Positions 1 through 10,939 of a DNA stretch of 64,000 nucleotides are shown here, in pieces. Under the pieces are notes generated by a model that was not told the DNA's origin, did not search any database, and saw nothing but the letters and a program-made list of their open reading frames with translations. The stretch is taken from NCBI GenBank assembly GCA_025200525.1, contig CM045761.1, positions 59,731,438 to 59,795,437 on the forward strand, given 5' to 3'. The first letter of the stretch is position 1; every line of letters starts with the position of its first letter. This DNA is from Camellia lanceoleosa. Taxonomy: Eukaryota > Streptophyta > Magnoliopsida > Ericales > Theaceae. The translations under genes were made by a program, and so were the position numbers.

Positions 1-1039
1 TTAAAATACATATATAATCACACTGATTTAAAAAGTGTGATTAAAAAAAAATATATATAATCACACTTATTTAAAAAGTATGATTAAAAATAAATATTAT
101 ATATAATGATATTTAATTAAAAAGTGATATAAAAATAAATATAATCACATGTTAATTAAAAGGTGTGATTAAAAACATATATATATATATATATATAATC
201 ACACTTAATTGAAAAGTGACATAAAAAATAGATATTATCACACTCAATCAAATCAAGTGTGATTACAATATCAATCTAATTTTTTTTAGGGTGAATTACA
301 CTAATATTTCCTATAGTTTGGGGCTTGTGTCACTTTGGTTTCTAACTTTTCAATTGTGACACATTTGACCATGAATTTTGAATTTTGTTCAAAATAAGGA
401 CAATTGAAAATATCATTAGATTTTTCAACAGTAAAATCATCAATTTGATAAAATATAAACTAATTTGAGAAAAATAAATGTCAAACAAATATTTTTGAAT
501 TTTTTAAAATTATTTCTACCAACTAAAAATAAAATTATGTAAAATGATAAATCTTTTTAGACATTTATTTATTTTTTTTACCAAATTAATTTTTATTATT
601 TGTTTAGATAATGATCATGTAAAATTAATTTTTAAAAATTAATCATGTAATTTTTATTAATTTTTATCAATTTTACATAATTTTATCATTGGTGGATAAA
701 AAATTTTTTTTTAAAAATTAAAAATATTTTTTTGACATTTATTTTTGTCAAATTAGTTTATATTTTATTAAATTGATGATTTTTCCCTTGAAATTAAACA
801 ATGGTATCTTCAATTGTCCTTATTTGGAACAAGATTCAAAATTCATGGTCAAATGTGTCTAAATTGAAAAGTCAATGACCAAAGTGACACGAGTCCCAAA
901 CTATAGGGACCGTTAGTGTAATTTGCCCTTTTTTTTTAAATCACACTTCTATTAAAAGTGAGATATTTTTATTTACCATGGCTTGCATTTACTATATGTC
1001 GTTAATGTGAATCCGTGAAAACCCAGTTTTGTTGTAGTG
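1..1039. mobile_element. CACTA-like element, distal part with subterminal inverted repeats
   Basis: The region is built from many near-copies of a short unit, roughly AATCACACTT-(A/T)n-AAGTGTGATTA, each able to pair with itself, separated by AT-rich spacers and TA runs. It stops at TTTGTTGTAGTG (ending 1039), whose reverse complement CACTACAACAAA looks like a CACTA/EnSpm terminal inverted repeat. CACTA elements carry arrays of short direct and inverted subterminal repeats, which fits. The other terminus would lie left of the window. No transposase is visible. A separate foldback element interrupts it at 289-929. It could instead be another TIR-type MITE; the 3-bp target duplication cannot be tested here. 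Confidence 0.5.
289..929. mobile_element. Mutator-type foldback MITE inserted in the CACTA-like element
   Basis: The ends are long inverted repeats: left GGGTGAATTACACTAATATT and right, read inverted, GGGCAAATTACACTAACGGT, with similarity continuing about 150 bp inward (CTATAGTTTGGG, GTGTCACTTTGG, GACACATTTGACCATGAATT, AAGGACAATTGAA). The flanks are TTTTTTTTA on both sides (280-288 and 930-938), a 9-bp target duplication as expected for Mutator-like elements. The related copy at 1804-1830 shows the same junction without the insertion, so it acts as an empty site. The AT-rich centre has no coding potential. Confidence 0.75.
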
Positions 1040-1169
1040 AGGAGAAGAGACCTGTGTGTTTGTGAAATTCAACCTTGTTGGGGATGGAAAGAGTCGTCCT
1101 CTGTCATTCATGGATGTAGAATAGAGGCGCAAATTTGGGAATTGTATATTTTATATAAAAATAAAATTG

Positions 1170-1898
1170 GAATATTTTATACAATCACACCTATTTAGGG
1201 AGTGTGATTAAAAAGTAGTAATGTATATATAATTACACTTTAATTAGAAGGTGTGATTAAAAAATATATAAATAATAATACTTTAATTAGAATGTGCGAT
1301 TAAAAAATATATATATATATATATATAATCACACTCATTTAAAAAGTGTGATTAAAAAATAGTAATGTGTATATAATCAAACTTTAATTAGAAGGTATGA
1401 TTAAAAAATATATAAATAATCACAATTTAATTACAATGTGTGATTAAAAAATATATTTATAATCACACTTATTTAAAAAGTGTGATTAAAAAGTAGTAGT
1501 GTATATATAATCACACTTTAATTAGAATGTGTGATTAAAAAATATATTTATAATCACACTTGTTTAAAAAGTGTGATTAAAAAGTAGTAGTGTATATATA
1601 ATCACACTTTAATTAGAAAGTGTGATTAAAAAATATATAAATAATCACACTTTAATTAGAATGTGTGATTAAAAAATATATTTATAATCACACTTTAATT
1701 AGAAGGTGTGATTAAAAAAATATATATATATATAATCACACTTAATTGAAAAGTGACATAAAAAATAAATATTATCACACTCAATCAAATTAAGTGTGAT
1801 AAAAATATTAATCTAATTTTTTTTATCACACTTCCAATAAAAGTGAAATATTTTTTTTTTTTCTCAAAGTGTGATTTTTCACTATTTTTGTAGTAGTG
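1170..1898. mobile_element. Second CACTA-like copy with subterminal palindromic repeats
   Basis: More than ten units of the TCACACTTTAATTAGAAGGTGTGATTA type alternate with TATATA spacers. The last 170 bp match 195-288 plus 939-1000 closely but lack the MITE. It ends in TTTTTGTAGTAGTG at 1898, the reverse complement of a CACTACTACAAAAA terminus. No CACTA start is visible between 1040 and 1170, so this copy is either truncated or the 1040-1170 stretch is internal to one larger element. Confidence 0.5.
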
Positions 1899-2360
1899 AC
1901 TGTACAATATCAAAAACTTGGCTTGTTTCTTTTATTATAAACGGACCCAAGATAAAGCTAAAGGGGTGGGGATTAACCAAACCCATTGGGTATTCACCAA
2001 CTCTGCCTCGAAGCTAATGGGGATTCACCAATAAACGCTATAACCAATCTGTGGAGGAATTTTTTTGGAGAAAGACTGCTCAAGCGAGTCGGTGCGGGTC
2101 CTTGTCAAATCGAAGCACCGTTGCCATCCTTATAGTTACCACCCACCATCTCTATCCTCGTCCCTTCCCCTCTCTTCTCTCTCTATCAAGAGTAAGATTG
2201 ACCATAGAGAAAGAAAGTGATAGTATTGGTAGTGGCACCGCAGCGTAGTACTTAGAAGTTGTCATGATGGTATTGGTAGTAACAATCGTGATGGAGGAGC
2301 TACTCGCTTAAATGGGTACTTATGTCATATTAAATAATTGAGTAATGTTAGAGACCTTAA
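1899..2360. other. Unassigned single-copy-looking sequence
   Basis: I recognise no gene or repeat here. A 65-codon open frame at 2051-2248 has no recognisable domain and is probably chance. Pyrimidine-rich tracts near 2160-2190 resemble a leader but no promoter or intron structure supports a gene. Confidence 0.3.
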
Positions 2361-2519
2361 CGCTGTGTTTAGTTGAGGGATTTAGGGAGATATTTGAAAA
2401 AGAAAAGAGAAAAAATATGTGAAACAAGGTGAAATATAGGTATGTTTTATTCGCATTTTACCTACCTTTTTTATTTCCCTTTCCAAATCACTCATCAAAT
2501 CCCTCAATCAAACACAACA
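2361..2519. mobile_element. Small MITE, possibly Tourist/PIF-Harbinger type
   Basis: A 159-bp element has terminal inverted repeats CGCTGTGTTTAGTTGAGGG and, inverted from the right end, TGTTGTGTTTGATTGAGGG, with pairing continuing through GATTT. It is flanked by TAA on both sides (2358-2360 and 2520-2522), a 3-bp duplication of the kind made by PIF/Harbinger elements. It has no coding capacity. The superfamily call depends on the short TSD and is tentative. Confidence 0.55.
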
Positions 2520-2806
2520 TAAATATTTTACTAAATGTTCTACCAAATGTTGGGATCCCTAACATTTTTCTAAATAGTACATAAGATGTAACAGCGAAAC
2601 ACTCACTATTCTTATTATTTTGAATGCATTATACCCCATAACAAATTTAGTGGGTATTTATTTGTATAATTTAAGTTGTTCAAATTATAAAATTATATTT
2701 TTTCTCATCAAATTACAATCGTCTCCAATTGAAATACATGGTTGAAAATCAAAAACTTTAAAAACTAAATAAACAAAATTGATAGTTAAGGAATAAAATA
2801 GAAAAA
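2520..2806. other. AT-rich spacer
   Basis: Nothing recognisable: AT-rich sequence between two MITEs, without an ORF, RNA gene or clear repeat. Confidence 0.4.
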
Positions 2807-3317
2807 GGGTAAATTACATTTCGTACCTTTTTAGTTTAAACAATTTGATCTCTACACTTCAACTATAGTTTCAATTTAGTTATTCTGTCTAAATTTTTGT
2901 TAATTTTTTGTATGTGTATATTTAAAGAGCCTAACAAGTATTCCAAATTTGTAATTTTAAATTGGGTAAATTATACAAATAGTCCTTGTAGTTTACACGA
3001 TGTGTCAATTTGGTTCCTGTTATTTTAATTTGTTTGATTTTGCTCTTTAATTTAATGAATTGTGTCATATTGGTCTAATAAATAATGGTCGCTAGGTTTG
3101 GTAGACGGAAACTCAAACAATGTGTCAATTTAGTAGCCTGTAATTTGAGGTTAAAATTAACAATTTTGAGATATTTAATTTTATAAGATATATATGTAGA
3201 CAAAATTAATAAAAATTTAAATGGAATGATCAAACTAAAACTAGACTTAAAGTGTGTGGACCAAATTATTTAAATTGAAACTATAAGAATTAAAATGAAA
3301 TTTGGATCAAATTATGA
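2807..3317. mobile_element. Foldback (MULE-like) MITE with a second related terminus inside
   Basis: The left arm begins GGGTAAATTACATTTCG. Blocks from about 2825 to 2930 (AGTTTCAATTTAG, TAATTTTTTGTATGTGTATA) recur inverted at about 3180-3300 (ACATATATATC, AGTTTCAATTTAA). Within it, from 2955, lies another GGGTAAATTATACAAATAG start, suggesting a second related element inserted or overlapping. The exact right boundary and target duplication are unclear. No coding capacity. Confidence 0.45.
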
Positions 3318-4096
3318 GGGATAAATTACACTTTGCATCCCTACACTTTGCACCAAATCTCATTTTCGTCCTTACTCAAGAAATTATGACAATCAACTCT
3401 ATGCACTTCTAAGTGTCAATATTCCCTTTTTGTTACTACACCGTATAAGTCTTTTATAGAAGTCAGTAATATGACAAACATATGACTATGAAATGAGGAC
3501 AAAAGAGAAAAATCACTCTCATTTCTCGCCTATACACATTTTGTTCCAAATTTTACATCAAATTATAAATGTATTAGCCTAAAACAAAATACAAATTGTG
3601 AACGATTAAGGAGATAGACTAGGGTTTGTAGAAACTAAAATCACGAAGTTTTGTTTTTTTACAGTAACACAGTTTTCTGTTTATTTATTTTCCTTGCTCT
3701 TTGATTTCTCTGCTGCCTTTTGTGATTTTTAAAACTTTATTTTCTTATCTCTTTGTCCCAATTTTTAGTATATGAACATATATATATATATATATATATT
3801 GTGTTATATAACTCTTATGTGCTTATCACATGGAACAAAGTGTGTGTATTGGTGGGAAATGAGAATGATTTTCCTCTTTTACCCTTATTTTGTAGTTACA
3901 TTTTTTTTCAAATGACTGGATTCTGGTAAAGATTTAAACAATAGAGTAATAGAAGTAGGACATTGATACTTGATACTTATGTAGGGATCAAAGTGAGATT
4001 TGACAAGAAGTACAAAAGGTTGACTGTCAATTTCATGTATAGGAATCAAAATGAAATTTAGTGCAAACTGCAAGGGTGTAAAGAGTAATTTATCTA
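3318..4096. mobile_element. Foldback MITE with about 100-bp terminal inverted repeats
   Basis: The left end GGGATAAATTACACTTTGCA continues CCCTACACTTTGCACC and CAAATCTCATTTTCGTCC. The right end, read inverted, gives AGATAAATTACTCTTTACAC, CCTTGCAGTTTGCACTAAAT and TTCATTTTGATTCC, so the arms pair over about 100 bp. The loop is AT-rich and includes a (TA)n tract near 3780. It has the same GGGATAAATTAC-type terminus as its two neighbours. The target duplication is not certain. Confidence 0.6.
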
Positions 4097-4324
4097 ATTA
4101 TAAGATTGAAAATTGCAATTAATAAAAAATTGCTCCTCCAAACGGAGTGTGAGGGGAAAAAGTGAAATTGAATTAACTGCAAAGTGATTTTGAATCCAAA
4201 TCATTTTGTTTGGTTTTAAAAAAATTGATTGTCAAAAAATTAAATTATTATTTTTGTATATTTTTGTTTTAGTTAAAAATTTTAGTACTTTTTAATTTTT
4301 TTTTAAATGCATCTTAACCTAAAT

Positions 4325-6530
4325 TATAGCAATCCCGGTTTCCCCTTTTCTTTAATTATTGTATCCGAAACTTAGGTTCCCTGGAGATGGTAGTTGTGTA
4401 TATCTTGTTTTGAATCCTCTACTCTTTGTATTTGAGTCTTGGGTTGTGTTGGGCAGGTTTGAAACAGGTTGGTTGAGCTTAGGAACCAAGACTAGATGCC
4501 CAGATTTTGGCCTGTCTGCTCGAGCGGAGCTTTTGGCGCTCGAGCGAGGCCTTTGTTGTAGCTTGTCCGCTCGAGCGGGGGTTTTGGCGCTCGAGCAGGA
4601 AAATCAACCATGCAGTATCTCATCTGTAGTGTTGTACGCTCGAGCGGTGGTTTGGACGCTCGAGCGGGGAGTTGAACGCTCGAGCGGGGATCTGGTTCTG
4701 CGAAAGTACTAGAAGTGCATATTCGCCGCTCGAGCGGCGGATTGGACGCTCGAGCAGGGGCTTGTGAGTGATGCTCGAGCGGGGGTTTCCACGCTTGAGC
4801 GGGGCAACTGGTTTAAGACTCCGTGTTTTGACTTTTTAAAATCACTTTTTCACATCTCTTCTCTCTCTTACTTTTCCAAAAACTCCATTGTTGAGCCTCT
4901 CTCTCTAGAACCTTGCCTTCTCTCTAGGTATTGATCTAGTAGGAGTTGTTTGCTCACCTTTGGCCTTTACAAAAAAGTTGTTGATCGTCGAGGGCTATCT
5001 TTTGATTCGGGAAACTTGTGATTTGGAGCATTTTCGTTTTCATCTCCTTCTTCGTTGGGTGTCAACTCTTGAGGTAGAGATTCCTACTCACTCTTATGGT
5101 CTTTGACATAGATTTTTGGTTGTTTTGATAAAGTGTTGAAATTGGGAAATTTTGGAACTTAGGGTTTCAAAATGGTAAAAGAGGATTTTGTTATTTTGAC
5201 TCTAAAAACGTATATTTTGGTTTCAAAATGATGATGTTGTTGTTGGTTGATGATATATAGACCATTGGGTCAATATTGGGAAATGGGGTAGAAAACCCTA
5301 GTTTATTGTATAAATTAATTGGTATAATTAATTTGGGAAAAGTGTTGTTATATGGAATTGAGTTGGAAATAATGGAATTGATTCATTATGTGTTAGAATG
5401 GTAGAGTTGGATTTATGAATCGCTCACTGTGAAAACATTGACTTTTTTTATCTGTTGGAGCTCTTATTATCTGTTTAGAAATAATTGTTTGGGCTACCGG
5501 TGGAGGGTAGTTTTGATTGTTGTAAACAATGTATGATGATTAGGCAAATTAAAACTAATTAATTGGATATGTCATAGAGTATTGTGGTTGATAGAATACA
5601 TTAACGTTATGTATTGATTGATTGTGTATATGACTTATATGTATATACATTGTGAGTGTGGGAGGAGATAGGGGATGTACTCCACGGTTTAAAGGAAGAT
5701 AGGGGATGGATCTCTAAACCGGATGTTGATTGGGAGGAGATAGGGGATTGACTCCACTGATACAGCTCATATGCTTGTCAGTTAATGTGTTGATATAACT
5801 AATATGCTTATCTAAGGAAGTGTTGATACAACTTATATGTTTATCATTGGAAGTGTTGATATAGTTAATATGCTTATCTGTTGAAAAGTGGATACTGCTT
5901 GTATGTTTATCTGTTGAGATGTTGATACAACTATTATGTTTATCTATCGTAAAATGGGAAACATTTAATATGAGTCACTGTCTCATATAAGTGGTTGGCC
6001 AGGTTCTGAGCCGTTGATGTAAAATTGTGAAGTTGATAAGAAATGAAAAATGAAAAATGAAACAAAACGTGAACATAGTGGTCATGAAGTGGAAATGGGT
6101 TATAAATTGATTTATGGGAATTGAACATTTATCAATTGCTAAGGTCTTAGTTATTGCTCATACTGTGTTTAGCATATCTCTACTGGGCGTTGGCTCACCC
6201 TATATGGGACATTATTTTCAGATACAGGTAGCATACCACCTCCAAGGACATAGTTTGGATGATGATGAGAGTTGAAGACTCTTTTTTTGATTATTTTGTT
6301 TGTGTTACATGTACACCTAGCCAAGGGCTTATTTTGTATAGAGTTAGTACTCTTCTTTTATGTAACCAAGTGTTAACTTGGAAAGCTGTAAGTCTATAGG
6401 GCAATTGCTTTTGTTGTTAACATGTAACATTGTTGTAAGAACTACTCTGATGAATGGAAATAGTTGATTTCTCTTGTATCAATTCATGTCTTTAGTGATG
6501 GGTTTTATGTATTATGTTGAGCGCATTACA
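4325..6530 (+). mobile_element. Solo LTR of the chromovirus-like Ty3/gypsy family
   Basis: A 2,206-bp LTR without an internal region. It starts TATAGCAATCCCGG and ends GAGCGCATTACA, matching both ends of the LTRs at 46126 and 56916, and it is flanked by the perfect 5-bp duplication TAAAT (4320-4324 and 6531-6535). Shared blocks include GTGTTGGGCAGGTTTG, the CTCGAGC repeat cluster, a GGTATTGATCTAGTAG leader block, GGGGATG(G/T)A(C/T)T motifs and TATGGGACAT near the end. Solo LTRs arise by recombination between the two LTRs of a full element. It begins with TA rather than the usual TG, as do its relatives. Confidence 0.9.
4517..4803. repeat. Clustered CGCTCGAGCG palindromic motifs in LTR U3
   Basis: About eleven copies of (C/T)GCTCGAGC(G/A), each a near-perfect palindrome, are spaced about 20-45 bp apart with G-rich linkers (GGGG, GGTGG). 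The cluster sits some 200-480 bp into the LTR, upstream of a pyrimidine-rich leader, where the U3 promoter or enhancer should be. The same cluster occurs in the two LTRs of the element at 46-59 kb. Confidence 0.85.
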
Positions 6531-6535
6531 TAAAT

Positions 6536-6850
6536 ATACTTAAAAAGTATAATATTTATGAAAAACATTAAAAAATTCATCAAATACAAAAAAAAAAAAA
6601 TAAATAAATAAATTCTATATATTTTCGTATTTTTGTATATTTATTAAAATTTTAAAATATTTTATTTCATAAATGTATCTAAGTTATTTGCATTTAAAAA
6701 ATAAAAATAAAAATTTTTAAAAAAGTCACAAAAAATAAAAAAAATAAAAACACAAAAAATAAAAGAAATAAAAAAAATTAATTTTAAAAAATAATCAAAA
6801 TTAAACAAAGTCAATTATTTTATTTTTAGAAAATATTTTAGACACTAAAA
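6536..6850. other. Very AT-rich spacer
   Basis: Poly(A)-like and AAAATAAAAA runs only; no gene or defined element seen. Confidence 0.4.
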
Positions 6851-7220
6851 AACTAGGGAGATTGACTAATAAGTCTCATATTTTGAACTTGTAATCCATA
6901 TAGTCCCATATTATTTCTTGTAATCCATTTAGTCCTTTAGATATGTAATGACTCATTTGCCCACCACATTAGTGTATCACATTTGGAAAAAGTACACTAA
7001 AAATTTTTTTAGTGTCACATCATACCTGGCCAGTTAGAGTATCACATTTGGAAAAAATATATTAAAGAACTTTTAAGTTTTTAGAGTATCATATCATACC
7101 CACCACGTTGGAGTGTCACATGTCACGTTTGGAAAAAGTATACTAAGGAATTTTAATTTTTTTTAGAGTGACACATCATACCCGTCATGTTGTCACATTT
7201 GAGAAAAATAAACTAATGAG

Positions 7221-7261
<41 letters not shown>

Positions 7262-7830
7262 GAGTAAGTTTTGGAGTGTCACATCATACCCGCTACATTG
7301 TCATATTTAAAAAAAGTACACTAAGAAGTTTTATCATACCCGCCACGTTGAAGTGTCACATGTCAAATTTGGAAAAAGTATACTAAAGAGTTTTTAATTT
7401 TTTTAGAGTGTCACATCATACCTGGTACGTTGTCACGTTTAAAAAAAGTGCACTAAGGAGTTTTTTTATTTTTTTGAAGTGTCATATCATACTCGACACA
7501 TTGTCATATTTGGGAAAAGTATACTAAGGAATTTTTATTTTTTTGGAGTAAAAGTTTTGGAATGTCACATCATACCCGCCATGTTGTTACATTTAGAAAA
7601 AGTACACTAAGGAGTTTCTAAATTTTTTGGACAATCACATCGTTGAAGTGTTACATTAATACCTGTCACATTGGAGTGTCACACAATACCTGTCACGTTA
7701 TCACATTTAGGAAAAGTACACTAACGAGTTTCTAATTTTTTTTGGAGTGTCACATCGTTGAAGTGTTACATTAATATTTGCCATATTGGATTATCACATC
7801 ATACCTGTCACATTAATAAAAAGGTATAGT
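6850..7830. repeat. Degenerate tandem repeat, roughly 100-160 bp period
   Basis: The phrase GAGTGTCACATCATACC(C/T)G, then CACGTTGTCACATTTGG, AAAAAGTACACTAAGGAG and TTTT-AATTTTTTT recurs about eight times with indels and substitutions. No ORF. A TTA microsatellite sits inside one unit. It resembles an old satellite-like expansion or the body of a decayed element. Confidence 0.65.
7223..7261. repeat. (TTA)n microsatellite
   Basis: About thirteen uninterrupted TTA/ATT triplets within the degenerate tandem repeat. Confidence 0.95.
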
Positions 7831-8302
7831 TGTCTACCAAAACACTACCAAAATAAAAAAATATGACCACATGGAAAAAAAAAACTTTCCGGTAATGGAA
7901 TTTAACAGATCAATAAAAAAAATTTGAGACTAATTGAAGTACTTGTTTGTAAGATAGAATTTATTGATAAATATCCAAAAAAATAATGGGAATACAAAAA
8001 GAAAATGGCATAAATGAAAAGTTTCATCTTTTGTTTTGAAACAGTATTGGGAAGTTTTGAAATAATTTGATGAGTTCAATTTGTAAGACATTGGAAGTAT
8101 TCAAAATACAAACACAAGTTTAATTATTCATGGCAAAGGAGATCTGAATTGCATTGAAAATTGTATTAGTTTTTGTCAAGTTATAGATGCACCAGGTTGA
8201 TTATACCAACAAGGACTCTTTTTAGGTGTGCCTTTCATACTATATGCAAGGCACTTACACTTTTTATGTTTTGGGTTATATAAACTTGTGTGATTAGTTA
8301 TA
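7831..8302. other. Unassigned AT-rich sequence
   Basis: No gene, defined repeat or RNA recognised. Confidence 0.3.
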
Positions 8303-8578
8303 GAGTAAATTATTAATAAGTCCTAACAGTTGGATTTCATTCCTATGAAGTCCTATTAAAAATAAGTCTTAGCAAAATTGTCACTAAAAATAATTTTTTA
8401 ATGACAATTTTTTACATACGTCGCTAAAAATTGACAATTAGTGACACTTTTTTGTCATAATTTTTATAAATTATCACTAAAATTTACAATTAGTGAATTT
8501 TTTTATGACAAATTTTTTCTATAGGACCTATTAGATAATAAATTTATTTATTAGAACCTACACGTAAGTACCCCCTAG
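8303..8578. mobile_element. Probable foldback MITE with GTCACTAAAA repeats
   Basis: Arms TAAATTATTAATAAGTCCTA and, from the right, inverted AAATTTATTATCTAATAGG, GTCCTATAG are partly complementary. The centre holds repeated, mutually inverted GTCACTAAAAAT and AATTAGTGACA motifs, common in plant TIR elements. The boundaries are approximate and no target duplication was established. Confidence 0.4.
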
Positions 8579-8649
8579 TTATATCAAATTTTGATAAAAC
8601 TTAAACATTGGTGACCTGCTAAACAGGTTACCTTGCAGGTAAAATGAAC

Positions 8650-10505
8650 AAAATAATATATTATATGCTAAAGGCGTAAGTTTTCACAAAAACAGTAAGT
8701 AATTTCATAAAAAGACGTAAGTTTTCACAAAAAGAGTAACTAATTTCACAAAAATGAGTAAATTTTCACAAAAAGGGTAAGTAATTTCATAAAAAGGCGT
8801 AAGTTTTTACAAAATGCGTAAGTAATTTTACAAAAGGCGTAAGTAATTTCACAAAAAGGTGTAAATTTTCACAAAGGGGATTAGTAATTTCAAAAAAATG
8901 CATAAGTTTTGACAAAAGGTGTAAGTAATTTCACAAAAAAGCATAAGTTTTCACAAAGAGGCGCAAGTAATTTCACAAAAACATGCAAGTTTTCACAAAA
9001 GATGTAAGTAATTTTACAAAAACGCATAAATTTTCATAAAGAGGCGCAAGTAATTTCACAAAAACGCGCAAGTTTTCACAAAAGACGTAAGTAATTTTAC
9101 AAAAAGACGTAAGTTTTCACAAAAAAATATAAGTTTTCACAAAAGGTGTAAGTAATTTCATAAAAAGGCGTAAATAATATCACAAAAAGACGTAAGATTT
9201 CACAATAGGCGTAAGTAATTTCACAAAGGGAGTAAGTCATTTCACAAAAGGCATAAGTTCTAACAAAAGGTGTAAGTTTTCACCAAGAGAGTATTTCACA
9301 AAAAGTTTAAGATTTCACAAAAGGTGTAAGATTTCAAAAAAATGTGTAAGTTTTTACAAAATGTGTAAATTTTTACAAAGAGGGTATTTCACAAAAGGTA
9401 TAAGTTTTCACAAAAACACGTAAGTTTTTAAAAAATGTGTAAATTTTCACAAAAAGTGTAAATTTTCAAAAATTGTGCAATTTTCACAAAGTGAATATTT
9501 CATTAAAGGTATAAGTTTTCACAAAAGGCGTAAGTAATTTCACAAAAAGGCATAAGTTTTCACAAAAGTTGTAAAATTTCACAAAGAGAGTATTTCACAA
9601 CAGGTGTAAGTTTTTATAAAAATACGTAAGTTTTCACAAAAGGTGTAAATTTTCAAAAAGAAAGTATTTCACAAAAGGTATAAATTTTTACAACAGACAT
9701 AAGTAATTTCACAAAAAGACGTAAGTTTTCACGAAAAGTATAAATTTTCGCAAAGAGAATATTTCATAAAAGGTGCAAGTTTTCATAAACAAGCGTAAGT
9801 TTTCACAAAATATGAAAATTTTCGCAAAGAGAGTATTTTACAAAAGGTGTATGTTTTCATAAAAAGGCATAGTTTTCACAAAAGATGTAAGTTTTCACAA
9901 AAGGCGTAAGTAATTTTACAAAAAAGGCATAAGTTTTCACAAAAGGTGCAAATTTTTACAAAGAGTATTTCTCAAAAGGTGTAAATTTTCACAAAGAGAG
10001 TATTTCACAAAAGGTGTAAGTTTTCACAAAAAGCGTAAGTTTTCACAAAGAAAGTGAGTGATTTCACAAAAAGAGATAAGTTTTCACAAAACAGGTAAGT
10101 AACTTCATAAAAAGGCATAAGTTTTCATAAAATGCGTAAGTAATTTCAGAAAAGACGTAAGTAATTTCACAAAAGGCGTAAATTTTCACAAAAGGAGTAT
10201 GTAATTTCACAAAAAGGCGTAAGTTTTCACAAAATGTGTAAGTAATTTCACAAAAATGCATAAGTTTTCACAAAAGGTGTAAGTAATTTCACAAAAAGGC
10301 GTAAGTTTTCACAAAAAGGCGTAACTTTTCACAAAATGTGTAAATTTTCAAAAAATATGCAATTTTCACAAAGAGAGTATTTCGCAAAAGGTGAAAGTTT
10401 TCACAAAAGGCGTAAATAATTTCATAAAAAAGCATAAGTTTTCACAAAAGGTGTAAATTTTCACAAAGAGAGTACTTCACAAAAGGTGTAAGTTTTCACA
10501 AGAGA
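8650..10505. repeat. Dense minisatellite array, about 20-bp unit
   Basis: Roughly ninety near-copies of two alternating units, AAAAGGCGTAAGTTTTCAC and AAAAAGGCGTAAGTAATTTCAC, plus a variant with AAAGAGAGTATTTCAC. Units differ by point changes (GGC/GAC/GGT/TGC before GTAAG) and small indels; some blocks show a higher-order order of long and short units. Low-complexity frames across it, such as one on the minus strand at 10064-10261 repeating FCEITY-like words, are a product of the repeat and not genes. It abuts a TATAAAAG at 10507 and the decayed LTR downstream. Confidence 0.9.
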
Positions 10506-10602
10506 TATAAAAGGGCAAGGTGCCTTGGCGGGGAGGCGGGCCCAAAAAAAAAAAAATTCATAATGCATTCGAAGTTACTTGATCTATGTCCGCAATTCAC
10601 CA

Positions 10603-10654
10603 CTTTATAAGAATTTGGATACAAAAATGTTTCCTCTCTCAGCGATGTGGGACT
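10603..10654 (-). promoter_or_regulatory. Candidate snRNA-type promoter, leftward (USE + TATA)
   Basis: On the minus strand, AGTCCCACATCG (10654-10643) matches the plant U-snRNA upstream sequence element RTCCCACATCG exactly. TATAAAG follows at 10609-10603, exactly 33 nt after the USE. In plant snRNA genes a spacing of about four helical turns marks the Pol II type; Pol III U6-type genes have about ten nt less. I recognise no known snRNA downstream. Confidence 0.55.
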
Positions 10655-10678
10655 CAAAGAGTAGACAAAAGTGTTGTG

Positions 10679-10696
10679 CCAAACGACGTCGTTTGG
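10679..10696. promoter_or_regulatory. Perfect 18-bp palindrome between the divergent promoters
   Basis: CCAAACGACGTCGTTTGG is a perfect inverted repeat centred on GACGTC, lying between the two USE boxes. It may be a binding site for a dimeric factor (the ACGT core is bZIP-like) or part of the repeat carrying the promoters. Confidence 0.6.
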
Positions 10697-10709
10697 TGTG
10701 CTTGTTGGA

Positions 10710-10762
10710 AGTCCCACATCGATTACAAGATACATTTTAAGGTGGGCAAACTTCTATATAAG
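10710..10762 (+). promoter_or_regulatory. Candidate snRNA-type promoter, rightward (USE + TATA)
   Basis: AGTCCCACATCG at 10710-10721 is followed by TATATAAG at 10755-10762. The gap is 33 nt, identical to the leftward copy. A transcript would start around 10785-10795 and run into the decayed LTR; its sequence does not match U1, U2, U4, U5, U6 or U3 starts that I know. The module may therefore drive a transposon or an unknown noncoding RNA. Confidence 0.55.
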
Positions 10763-10939
10763 TGCAAGTGCTGAGGGTTAGCTTATCAGCTTCTATGGTT
10801 CTTTCTTGGTTTAATGAGCTATTACGAGCCGAGCTCGAGTTATAAATTTTAGTTGTATCGAGCTGGATTTTGGCCATAGTTCCATTGGGATTTTGGCCAT
10901 AGTTCCTTCGCCAAAGTTGTGTAATTTCTAGAGGGCTTT

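Noticed and set aside
2051..2248. Possible small gene (65 codons)
   Set aside because: No domain, no promoter or splice evidence, surrounded by transposon sequence.
8650..10505. CRISPR-like array of short repeats
   Set aside because: Repeats are contiguous and variable with no unique equal-length spacers, and the genome is a plant; it is a minisatellite.
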